Shown: piece after piece, positions 24,313 through 36,545 of the stretch
Numbering within the stretch: position 1 is the first letter of the stretch
Layout: each line of letters starts with the position of its first letter
Assembly: GCF_019925205.1 (NCBI RefSeq)
Contig: NC_083566.1
Span: forward strand, 38,323,558-38,387,557
Source of the DNA: Metopolophium dirhodum
Taxonomy: Eukaryota > Arthropoda > Insecta > Hemiptera > Aphididae
Direction: 5' to 3'
DNA: 64,000 bases
Translations under genes and position numbers: made by a program
The notes under the pieces: generated by a model
Told to the model about the DNA's origin: nothing
Databases searched by the model: none
What the model saw: only the letters and a program-made list of their open reading frames with translations

Positions 24313-27300
24313 TTAGTAACTTGGAAGTTCATGATTCATTTTGCTAAACATTGAACCAGAGTAACTTTGTCGTACAAAATAGGGCTTGTGTGGTATATCA
24401 TTTCTATGGTCTGTAAAAAAAATTAAAATCTTTTTAGTTTCAAGTAAACATTACTTGTTTGATACAATTTTTTTATAAAAAAAATTTAATACCCTGGTGC
24501 TGTTTTAAGTTTGATGAAATATTATTTTTAAAATCATTATGATGTCTTAAGTGAGTGTCTCGAATATGTAATGTTTTTGTATCAGTTACTGCACAATCAA
24601 TTTGAATCATAGTGACAAAATCCGAACCTATGAAAAAGTCAAATTTAAGTATCCAATTATTATTTTTAATGTATTTATAGAATCTATCTATTATAATAGG
24701 TATGTAATTTAATATATTTATTCTTACCATTTGATGATAAAGTTGGAAAAACAAGTGACATCTTTGGACGAAGGGTAGTATTAGAAGCATTATGGCTCGC
24801 TGGTAATAATAAATGATCACCAGAAAAAGATACAACATAGAAAGTATCATCTTGCCTTTCAATGGAGTCAAATAAGCTTTCTTTACTATCTAACTTTAAC
24901 TGACCAAATATTTCTATGAACTCATTGTTGGATGGAACATGCTTTCTTTTTCTATGAATTTAATATAATTAATAACAGATTTTATTATGTGTTATTAACA
25001 TGAAATGTCATGTCCATGTACTTACTTAAAATTCCTTTTTTGTAATTTTTCCGTTTTTTTGTCTTTGTTTCCTCCAGTGTATTCATTATGTCTGGAATGT
25101 TCAATAGAAGTACTTATAATTGGAGGTTCAACATAAGCCATTGATAAGTTATCATTCAGTAACTTTAAATTCTTTGGTTCAATCCATTTTCGAAGTTCAC
25201 TATCAATTCTGAAAATTAAAATGTATGATTGTTTTGCTTCCACAACTAAGATAACTAACTGACTAACAACTTCTAACTAGGATTTACATACATCATAAAC
25301 ACTATTAAAAATAAATCAATTTAAAAGTGTTTGTTTAAATTTATTTAATTATTTAATTACTATATATTAAATATTTTTATCAAGTAGGTACCAAACGAAA
25401 CCCAATAATAAAATTATAAAATACATGAAAATTAGTTCTTAATTATTGGGAAACAAATAACAAATTATCTACCATACATTTGTCATTTTTAATATAAACG
25501 CTTGGCTCTTCACTTACAGAAACGAATAAAATGTAAAAAATACCTAATTCCCACTATATTATCCAATTAGTGGTTAATTATTAATAGATATTTATGATCC
25601 ATACATTTTCTTTGAAGTGAAAAATATAGGGTAGTGTGCTGTCACACTAACCTAACCAAAAAAAATTGCAGTTAAAAATTTTGAAAATTGCAAATATAAT
25701 AAAATTATTATTTTAGAAATATTAATAAAAGTAATAAGTAGTATTAATAAATTTCTATTTTAGATTCTGAGCGAAGCAATGAATGTATTGATTTTATAAT
25801 GATGTAATGTTTTATTTTTTATTTTTGTGTCCGTCATCACCTTTTAGGACAGTAAAAGTGATTGGATTTTCTTCAACAGTAACTTTTCTGATAGGAAAGT
25901 GAATCTAGTTGGTACTTTGGGGGATCAAAAGTAAAAATTTCCCAGTAGTTTTCAAAAGCGATATGAAAAACAAAAGAAAAATTAAGGAAAAACGGGAATT
26001 TTTACGCAAAATCTGTTTTAGAGAAAATCGATTTTGGTTTTTGGTGTAACTCTAAAACAAATTACCGTAAGGACATGAAATGTTGACTGAATGTTTATAA
26101 TTGCATTTCCTATACACCATAACATTTTCCAAATATTTTGAGCTGTTTACGACCATTGTCAGTTTTCAATTTTTTTAGTTTTTTTTTCTATAAATATCAA
26201 TAAAATTTTATCTGTTGAGTAAAAAAGCTTGAAAATTTAATAGAAGGCTCCTAGGTTATTGTTTCAAAGGCAGATGAAAAAAATTAAAAATCCTTAGTCA
26301 CAGTTTTTATTTATAAGCATTTAAAGTTCAAATATTGACAAAATACGGAAAAATCACGAAAAATAGCAAATTATTTTGAGTTGAGCATTCATAAAAATTT
26401 TTCTTTTTAAATCTAAGATTTGAAAATGTAATATAAGATAACTCATAAGTTCATCTACCTTTATCAAAAATAAAATGTCAACAAGAAACTTAAATTAAAT
26501 TTTTATGAGCGTCTGAAATTTATATTTTTACAACATTTGATATTCACTCGATTTCTCATGTAACAATTTTCTTATTTTATTGTAATTAAAAAACAAATGA
26601 CTGTAGATACTTGAAAATTTCACTGAATGTTTATATTAGCATTTTCTATACACCATAAAATGTTGAAAATATTTTGACTATTTTCGACCTAGTTTTTTTT
26701 TCTATAAATATCTTTAAAATTTTATTTGTTGGGTAAAAAAGCGTGAAAATTTAATATAAGGCTCCTGATATATCGTTCTAATAGCAGTTGAAAAATATTA
26801 AAAATACATAGGCACAATTATTTTTTTATAAGCATTTAAAGTTCAAATGTTGATAACATTTATCAAATTTATAATTTATTAATTATATTGTAGTTAAAAA
26901 TGTATACAATTTTTAACTTTTATGGCCATGGATTGAAAATTTAAAACAAGGCTCGACGTAAATAGGTTATATATAAATTACTTTATTCACAAATATACTT
27001 GGTAATATCATAGGCTGACTGACCGTTTTCGCTCAGAATGGTTTTTCTTATACAATGATATTATATCATTAAATTCAAATTTAATACCACCTATTACAGT
27101 GACCCACTTGTAACCTACTGTACAGCAGAGCGACATCCACTTACCCACCTTTTTAAGATTAAAATTAAACATTATTAGTTATATTAATCAGACTAATTAT
27201 TTTAATTGGTTCTTACTGTTATATTATAGATATTAGTTAAATTCTTCAACATTGTGTATCAAATATAATTTGAAACAATTGAAGCATGCTATAAAATATG

Positions 27301-30300
27301 GTAATTGAGTTTTAGATTCTGTATGTATAGCGATGAATGTATTGTAACTATTCATAATAATGTTTTTTTTTCTTTATCCTTTTCAAATTTCTCGATTTTT
27401 TTAAAAACTATTGTCGATATAATCTTTTTTATTCAGTAAAAAAGCTTGAAAATGTAATGGGGTTCTGCATAGCAGTTCAGATATTAAAGATACATAAACA
27501 TGATTATTTTTTGTATATATTTGAAGTTAGGTTTAAAAACAAGTTTCTTTACTTTAAACAAAAAAAAAAGTTTACCGAAAAGTAACATTAATTTTTTATA
27601 AGCATTTGAATTTAAAATGTTTACAATATTTAATATTCAGCGGTAAATTATCAAATTCCAATTAATTGATTTTAATATGTTGTTGTAATTTAAAAACTAA
27701 TAACTGTAGACACTTGACATTTTCACTGTGCTATTTATAGCCATATTAAATTATTTTTCAGTTAGGAAATTTAAAGTTTTTTTTCTCATAACATTAGAAA
27801 TTTTATTAGAAGATTCTCAACAAGTTCTACTTATATAAAAGAAAAAGTTAACCGAAAAGTTATGCCTTTTATAACCATGAGATATTTTCAATTTGTTTTT
27901 TGATTATTAAATTTGATCATTTATACAAGTATGCTAGGGTGACAAAACATCACTACATATATTGATTTAATGATTTTTCAATTGAATAATTCAAGCATAT
28001 ATTTTTGTCAAACTAAAACACATGTGTTTACAAAAATTTACAGTACCCTCCTCCACAGTTAAAAACTACCGAATAGCATAAGTTGCCGCGGGTTAATTAA
28101 TAAAAAAAAAAATTCAAGTATAACACATCCATTACAATAACATGTTCGACAACTGTTGTACAGCAGAGCGGTATCCACTTGTCCACCTTTTTTTAAAATA
28201 TTAATGTACTTTATAAAATTTAAATATCTTAAATACAAAAATATTTATAATCTACTTAAGTAAAATAATTGTACTAACCTTTTTGATTCAGATACATTTA
28301 TAAATGTTGGACACATCAAATGTTCAGTAGCATTCAATGATGAATTAGTGTCTTCAAAATCACTGACCCATAATAGATTTCTGCTATGAAAGTTTATGTT
28401 TTCAATATTTTTGGTTTTGTAATTTTCCCCAAGGTTCATTTGTATTTCTGATTTATCAAATTGTCTTGTATTGAAAAGCCTAAGAAAAAAAATGTATTTA
28501 AATAAAAAATAAAAATATGTGTTATCACGTATCAGTAATTACCCTGAAGGAACGATATTTAAAGAAATCATTAAAACTACTGATAATATAGCTGTAGCTT
28601 TTTTGGCTTTTTTGATAATAGGTCTGTCTGTTATTGAAGATAATTTGTCAAAAATTTTGAGCCTTTCCTTCAATGCTGAATTTTCCTAAATAGAAAGGAA
28701 TGTTGTTTTAGTAAAATTAATAGTTAATATTTGTGTACTATTAAGTTGAAAATGTATTTATTGACTAACAATTTTCAATTCCAAATTTTCTTTTTCCAAT
28801 ATAGTTATTTTTTCTTCTAATGATGTTACGTATTCTTTTTTCTTTTTACGAGATAAACTTGCTGCTTCTCGATTTCGTATCATGCGTTGATGTCGTTTTA
28901 TTGCACTTAACTAATAAATACATATAATAGTTATTAAATATACTTTGTTTATTTTAATCATACATTTTATACTTGATTATATTGTAAAGTAGAAGTAGAA
29001 TAGTTTTTAGACTTTGCTATATCAATCTCAACTGCCGGCAATGTCAATTGAGTATTAACTTCTGTAGTACTTGTTACTAATGGTATTACAGCTGGTACAT
29101 TTAAATCAACTTGTTTTTGTTTTTGGAATTTGGTTATTTTTGAAAATTGATCTGAAGTTAGTATAATCTTACGTGGAAAAGTTTTTGCTAAAAATTTGAA
29201 AATCATAATTATATTATAACTAAAACATAATTTTTGTTTTTATTATACATCTGACATTTAGCCACTATAGGTATTCATCAGCATTGCATGATATAGCTAT
29301 GTGAAATAAAAAAATACATTTGGACCCCCCTCCCCCCCCAAATATAAACAAAACATTTTTTTTTTACCTTATGATGTATCTTACAAGGTTTTTCAAAGTA
29401 AACAGATATTGTATTTGCTCTGGAGTGGTTTATTTAAAAGTCATCAAAAATGTATTAGTATCCCTTAATTTAGAGGCAAAATGTCAGGGACTGTTTGTCC
29501 TAATAGTTTTTATAATACTAATTACCAAATGATTTTGAAATTGTAACAGGAGATTGATTAGTTTGATCAGTCAGCATTGAAGACACATTGACTAATAAAT
29601 GTAATAAAATTACAAAATTAAAAACACTCTAAAAATTAGTTTTAAAAATAATTTATCAAAATATAATTTACAATTATTATTTATTAAAATATTATTAGTT
29701 CTAGAAGCTGCATTTAATATTGGTTTAATTGGAGCTGGAGATATTTTCAATTTTGGAAGTGTTTGAATCCCACTCTTAGATTTTAGAGCAATTACAGTAT
29801 TGGTATCACAAATTGTATTCATATTTGGTAATATTATTCTCGGTAATACCTTTTACAAAAAAAAGAAAATTATTATATTAAATAAACTAAAACTTAATAA
29901 ATATATTATAACAAATACTTGGTTTGAATCAAATGATGATTGTGAATCACCACTAGGCATTGACCCGTTTGAAGAAGGAGATGATGGAGGTGATGTATAG
30001 TTTTTCTCTAAATCAATACCTAAAATATTTAAATAAATTATTCTACAGATAAAATTATAATTGAAACAATATTACCATTTTCAAAACATGATTCAATGTT
30101 CCATTGCATCATGTGATCAGTATCTAGATCGCTAACTCCTGTATTGAATTTTATATCATCTCCAAAATAAGACGAAAATGATTCCATCTTAAGCTCATCA
30201 AACTAAAATGAAAAAATTCTTTTTAGTTAATAACAAGTATAAATAAAGCACGGCAAAAAAATAATGTTCATTCAGTATTTATTAGTTATCATAATATAAA

Positions 30301-33300
30301 TATATAACATACGCTTACCTCAAATAGTTCATTCTTAGGTTCGACCAATACATCCATCATTTCTAAAAAATACATATAAATACAATTTTTACTTTAGTCT
30401 ATAACATAATTATTTCTTTGTGCAAGTTATTAATTATTAGTTATAATCAATGATATTAAGTATAAGTAACAGTTTATTAGTAATCATTAATCAACAAGTA
30501 TTAAGTAGATTAATAATTAATTATTAATTGAGCTATGATTCTAATTATTTTTTATTACATTTTGAGATCTTTTAAATTTAAAGGCATTTTTACATAGTAA
30601 TGACTCAATCAAATTGTGTTAAATTTTGATTTTACTTTTATGATTATTATTTTAATACGAGTACAATTTACCTCCCTACATCTTTTAGTGTTTTAATTGA
30701 AAATAGTTGTAAAGAAAAAAAATACACTCACAAATTATAAGTAAAGTTTATAAAGTTTATAACTAAAGGATCCATCAAACATGTTCATAATGCATATGTA
30801 TATTTTTTATAAGCATTTAAAAAACTGTTTTGTAGTAAACAATTTATAAAATCTTGTATAGCTTAAGTTTGAAAATCTAATACAAGGTTTCTCAAAAACA
30901 GTTCATACATAAACAAAAATATACAAACGTAATTGTTTTTTAAGGACGTTTTAAGTTAGTTAATTACAAAATTAAATATTTAAATGAAGAATAAATATTT
31001 TTAGTTATCTTGTTGTTATTTAAAAATATTATTCATGGGAATTTGAGACTTTTATGTATATCATTATATTTAATAGACACTGACATTCTCAAAACATTTA
31101 GATTCATTTTATGTAATTGTCTATTTATACCACAAACCTACTCACACCATTCTATATGGTAAATCGGTATTGACTCAAAAGTTAATAACAATAGTATAAT
31201 ATGAGATAAATATAAACTATAATAATAATAATAATTGAATAATATAATAAAATATGCAATGTTTTAGGCAAAAAATAATTTAAATTATACTACTCAAGTA
31301 GGTATATGTAATATTTCAATAGCAATATAAATATATCATAATAATATATACTGAGTAATAAATAGGTTGACAAACCGCCTTCGATCAGGATCGTTATTTC
31401 GTATGCAATGATTTATCATTGAATTCAAATTTAAAACATCCATTATAATCATAGTACCACAGTGGTTAGTGACCAACTCGAATGAGGCATACACTCTACA
31501 CCAGTCACAAAACAACATAGCAGGGTGATGTCCTTTATTTTTGTGTCTTGTCATATGTACTTTAGAGCAGAAACAATTCTTAAATCTTCCACTTTAATGT
31601 AGTTTCAAAAGTACATTTTTTAGGATAGGTAATTAGGAAAAACAATCGAGAAGAACTAACTACAAAATATAGGGGAAAACTGGAATATTTAGGGATCACC
31701 AGCTTTTGTCTAATTAAAAAATGTTAATGTTAAAAACATTCATTTAAGTCAATTAGTTTAATTATTAATTTTTTTTTTAAATATTTAAATTATAATATAT
31801 TAATATAAATATAGGTATGAAGTATTATTACTCTATGGTATAAATTATAATTTTTTTGGAAATGTTCATATATTTTTTCATATGTTTAACTTCTAACAAT
31901 TTTTCATTTGTCAGGTTGTTTTGTTACATTCCGTATTAGTATTTTACAGAGTATTTTATATAGATATGGTATAGTTTTAAAAATATTTTGTTATTTTTAA
32001 GCTATTAATAGATATTTGAATTTTTAAAATTTATTTCGAAATGTTGAAATAATTGTATTTTCAAAATGTTTGAAAATTGAATTAAACGTTCCTTTATCCA
32101 AGGTATTTATAGAAATCTAAAAATATTATTAATACATTATTACAATTTTTTTTTTGGATAAGCGTTTGAAGTTCAAATTTTAATATAGATAACTTAGTTT
32201 TTAAAACACAAAGCGCCTCATAAGTTATTCTTACTGGAATTAAAAGAAAAGTTATTTAACACGTATTTAATGAAGTAACAAAAAATATTATAAAACAGAA
32301 TTTTAGTAATTTTTTCAAAAATGAAAGTTGAATTTATGTTTCATTGATGCATCATGACGTATTCATTATTGTTTACTGATTACCTATGATCAATTTAAAA
32401 TGTATAATAAATATAAATATAAATAATTATAAATAGGTATAACGTGTATAATAAGCCAACACATTTTATCTGATCCTAAAAAGTCCTTATTAACCAATTA
32501 CTTTGATTACTATAAATAAACACGGGAAATTACATGATATATAAATGCACACATAAATAGCTAGGTGAATCCCAATTATTATTTATTATATCCTATTAAA
32601 TTCCAAATGCATGTAAAAATGTTAAAATAAAATTTAAATAATTCATAAGTAATATTATACCTAAATGGCTAAATGTAAAAATTGTAGGTACCTATTGCAA
32701 ATTCATGGAATAAAAAATGTTAATAAAAGTGTAGTAAATACATTACAGGTAATGTCCTTGAACTCGAGATAATATTGTATATACGGGTCAATGATCTTAT
32801 ATAAATCCGGGTACAATCCTGTGGCATGAGGAACACAGCAACACTAAGTAACTACAGTACTGCACTATCACTAAACTCAGAAGCAAAATAATGAGCGGTA
32901 GTTTATTTACTTTTAATTTAATCAGCAAAAACTGAATATTATCAATTATCGACGTGTATAACATGACAAATTATTTTATTTATGGTGTATAATTTATTAA
33001 ACATATATATGACTTTATTAAATGAACCTTAAAAGAAAATAGTTATATTAAAATATCGAACTTCGTAACAAATATAATTGTACGTTAGTTATAATACATG
33101 ATCAGGATATTTTTTGAATTAATATAAGTTACAAAAGTATAAATATTATAAACGACTAACACCATTATAGAATATATCATTAATTGTTCAATAATTCTGT
33201 ATTATATTTGTACATAAGTAAAATTAAAATTAAAACGCTTCGTTAAATCTTTTCGTATATTTGAGACACAATAGGAAGTAAATTATATGATTCTTAAAAA

Positions 33301-33441
33301 GCTATAATAAATATATAGATTATTACCTTTACCCTAAGGTTTAAATGGTATATTTCTTATAAAAATAAAAATAAAATACTCACCAAATTCGTCATTATAC
33401 CAAGGCAAAGTAGAAATATCGCTAGGATCTAATTTTGACAT
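24313..33441 (-). CDS. ATF6: ATF6, membrane-tethered bZIP transcription factor, fourteen exons
   Basis: Exons in coding order: 33441-33384, 30362-30319, 30202-30076, 30019-29919, 29849-29672, 29591-29526, 29187-28973, 28910-28770, 28685-28543, 28479-28279, 25208-25026, 24951-24728, 24627-24493, 24410-24313. All introns are GT-AG and every phase joins; 637 aa (human ATF6 670). An acidic, serine-rich activation region comes first. Residues 264-310 are the bZIP (NREAASLSRKKKKEY is the family's basic region), a leucine zipper follows, and a single membrane segment lies at about 340-356 with Asn and Pro (SLNIVP) as site-2 protease needs. SRNLL near residue 390 sits where human ATF6 has the site-1 protease RRHLL. 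The lumenal domain carries the conserved DDTFYVVSFSGDHLLLPA, RPKMSLVFP and IQIDC strings. ATF6 leaves the ER under folding stress, is cut in the Golgi, and its bZIP part induces chaperone genes. Confidence 0.95.
25762..27158 (+). repeat. ATTCTGAGCG-family repeat, fullest copy
   Basis: It starts ttagattctgagcgaagcaa and ends agcgacatccacttacccac. The motif ATTCTGAGCGAA near the left end is mirrored by TTTTCGCTCAGAAT at about 27025-27038, and about 120 further bases with a 'tgatattatatcatta' dyad lie outside that mirror. This copy sits in the 3.1 kb ATF6 intron between the exons at 28279 and 25208. There is no coding frame. Confidence 0.75.
27312..28192 (+). repeat. ATTCTGAGCG-family repeat, diverged copy
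   Basis: It starts ttttagattctgtatgtata, keeps 'gatgaatgtattg' and 'taagcatttgaa' motifs, and ends gtacagcagagcggtatcca. It lies next to the 25762-27158 copy in the same ATF6 intron and is far more diverged, which suggests an older insertion. Confidence 0.6.
31350..31540 (+). repeat. ATTCTGAGCG-family repeat, right-end fragment
   Basis: The string aataggttgacaaaccgcct, followed by cgatcaggatcg and tgcaatgatttatcattgaa, matches the family's right end. Upstream sequence from about 30700 may be the decayed interior. It lies in the first ATF6 intron. Confidence 0.5.
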
Positions 33442-36400
33442 TACTTATATAAATTTAAAAGAAACAATAATATATAATATAATTTTCGAATTATTTTGTC
33501 AGATACAAAAATATAACCATTAAATGCCCAGACTCTATCGAAAATTAAAAACTAAAGGATAAAAAGGTCTTAAAAGTTTAATTTAATAATTATTATTTTT
33601 ATTTATTCAAAATAAATATTAAAACTAACTGCTAACTGCAGATATACATAAACATAATATGCCGGCTAAGATAAAAAGATTAAAGAAAAACATGGTCTCT
33701 AATTTTTACGTTTTAAAACACTACACACGATACAGTTTATTCAGTGTAGCCACTTAATAATTGGCAATTATGTTTTTTTTGGCAAAATCGTTTTTTAATA
33801 TCAACGTACAATAAACATCTTTATAATATTATGTCAATGCTGATAGATGGATAGATAATTATTATTTATTACTAATTAATCTACAACACAAATTTAAAAT
33901 TAACGGCTGGGAAATCATGAAATACTCGACGATTTAAAATTAAAATATAAACGTATAATAAAACGGATTTTTGGGTTTTTATTTTTAAATATTTAGGGAC
34001 CCGGTCCCGGTGGCAAGTTATTCAAATTTCCCGCAATTCCGTTAAATTTTAAAATTTTATTTTATACTCTAATTACTATCATAATTTTTTTTTTTTTAAA
34101 TGGCGTTTATTGAAATTTACAATATGTACATTATATACAATACGTAAATATGATATGGTATAATAAAATAATATAAAAATGGCTTTGAGTAACGTGTAGG
34201 AAGGCTCGCAGTCGAGTCACCTTTTACAATGAATTAAAATTTTTATGAGTAATATAAATGTATTTTATAGGTTAAGAAAATCTCTGCACCAGTTGCGTTT
34301 GAGTCGTCTTGTGGGTTTGTCAGGAAGAGTTTTTGAGGCCAGTTGTGGTTCATAAGGAGTTTCTCATGAAAAACTATCTTAATTATAATACTTGTCCATT
34401 AATCTACTTCCCGATACCTGGGGTTAATATGATGTATTATAACAACAAAAATTACTCCCCAGGAAAATTCGAATTGTCGGATTTTGATATCTATTATTTT
34501 TATCTGAAATAAGAAAACTTTATCCAGGCCGCTACTGAACTCTGATTTTTTATTTTATTACAAGCAATAATTGATTTAATTAATCATTTTAGAAAAAAAC
34601 TTAAAATTTTCTTATTTTTAAATATTGAAAACGGAGCTCAATGTGGCCTGTAAAATATTACCCTCTATTAGTTAAAAATAATAATCATTAAATTTGGTTG
34701 ATTCCACAGGACAGGATCATTATTCCTGTAATGTTTTTTTTAGGACTAAATGTCATTGGCATAGGGTGCCATAAAAAAGGTTTGTCATTTTTACCAAAAA
34801 ATACTGAAAGCTTCTAAAAAATATCATCAATATCAAATTGTTAATCGATAGAATGAACTTCCCAAAAAAGTGATCACAATAATTGCTGACTTTACTATAT
34901 TCAATAATTTTATAATTTTCATAACTACTTTTTTATAAATTATAAATCTACAAACCGATCAATAACATTATTTATAATCAGTAAAAAAGTTTTTTTACTT
35001 TTATTAACTTATTATTATAATTTACTTATATTAAAACTATAAAAGACAATAAAAATTATATTATTAAACAATTTTTAAATTTTTATTATAATATATAGTT
35101 AGATGTAGACATTATATTATTCTGCATTTTTAAACTTGTATAGATGACAAAAAATTACTATAGTCCAAAACTGCACATTAAGTGCAAAGTAAAACAGTGC
35201 AATCTCCCCCAACATTTACATACTGCGCCAGGCTCATTTATTTGTATTTGAATTTTGAATTGTAAAACTATTTTGTTATAAATCAATAAAAATGTTTAAA
35301 TTTGTGTAAAAACTTGTAGGTACAACATAAATAGTTTTTTGGGAGATATTTTTATAAACTTAATAATAGATAATATAGAATAATTTGATGGATACTAAAA
35401 TGTTGTTTCTTTAAAATATATTAACTCAGTCATGATGAATTAACATCATAATTCACGGAATTTAAAATATCATGATTCATGACCATAATCCATGTAATAT
35501 TTTTATATATTGAAAATTGTGATCTTTTAAAACGATTATTATTCAAATTATAATGATAGAGGTTGTCTATTACTAACATATTTATAATATATCCTACACA
35601 ATCATTCGGATGTCAGTTAATATATTTTAAGTATGTTAGTAATAGACTACAGATATTCGTTACCTGATGAAAGGCGACAGGAAGAAGACAAAATGTGTTC
35701 GTTTGGCATCAATTGTTTATTTTTAAATTTAATTGTTAATAACAAAAATTTAAGTTGATTTATAAAAGAAAATTTTGAAATGTTCAATGAAAATACAAAA
35801 CTAGAATTATCTAAAAAACAATCACGAAACAATAATATAATATTATTCTGTCAATAATTTCTTCATCCAAATTTTTTAACTATAAACACATATTATAGTT
35901 TATAGCTGCTAGTATACAACACTTTTTACTTCATGATAATTTGATAACATTAAACATTTGATATTAACTACGAGATACTATCGTGATACAACTGATACAA
36001 CCATAGAACAACCATATTGATATCGATATTGGCAACATAAAATCTATAACTTTCTACCTAATTATACCATGGTCTTAAAAACAATATTATGTGATACAGT
36101 GATAATGATGTGATAAAAAGTTTTTAAACGCTAACAAATTTCACAACTTTCCATAAATATAGTTCAGAATTAAGATTAATTCTTAATAATTTTTGCTTTA
36201 AATTATAAATAATGAATTTCTATACACAGTCACTAATTTATGATGGAACAATATAATTTTTGTACCAGATTTGTTCTAGTACTCAGTCAGCATTCAGTGT
36301 TTAAACATAATCAGCCATGGTAAGTAAAGTAGTTTTACCTTGTTAAAGTTTCATTTCTACATATTATACCTAATGTTAACTAGTTATTTTTTTTAACTCA

Positions 36401-36545
36401 TTTTAATTATATTTCAATTCATTAAACTGACTATGGTAATCAGTAATTTGATTGATCATGTTGAACTCAAACGACACATAACATGATCAACAATGCATTA
36501 CGTTCAGTTATGGTTTGTTTCGTCGTATGATTGGTTTATAACAAC
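33442..36545. other. Divergent intergenic stretch between ATF6 and C3G
   Basis: About 3.1 kb separates the two start codons, and both promoters should lie here. Near 34090-34370 a poly-T run followed by 'atggcgtttattgaaattta' and higher-GC sequence looks like the tail of an old retroelement. An inverted pair (gtctattactaacata at 35571-35586, tatgttagtaatagac at 35632-35647) flanks about 45 bases. A small exon-like end, atg|gtaagta, lies at 36317-36321. I cannot place core promoter elements. Confidence 0.4.

Noticed and set aside
34309..34512. Plus-strand 67-codon open frame
   Set aside because: It lies in sequence that looks like a retroelement tail and shows no protein motif.
36317..36321. 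ATG directly followed by a perfect donor (atg|gtaagta)
   Set aside because: As a coding start, its phase does not fit the next recognised C3G exon, which needs one extra base; it could still be a noncoding first exon, but nothing supports it.
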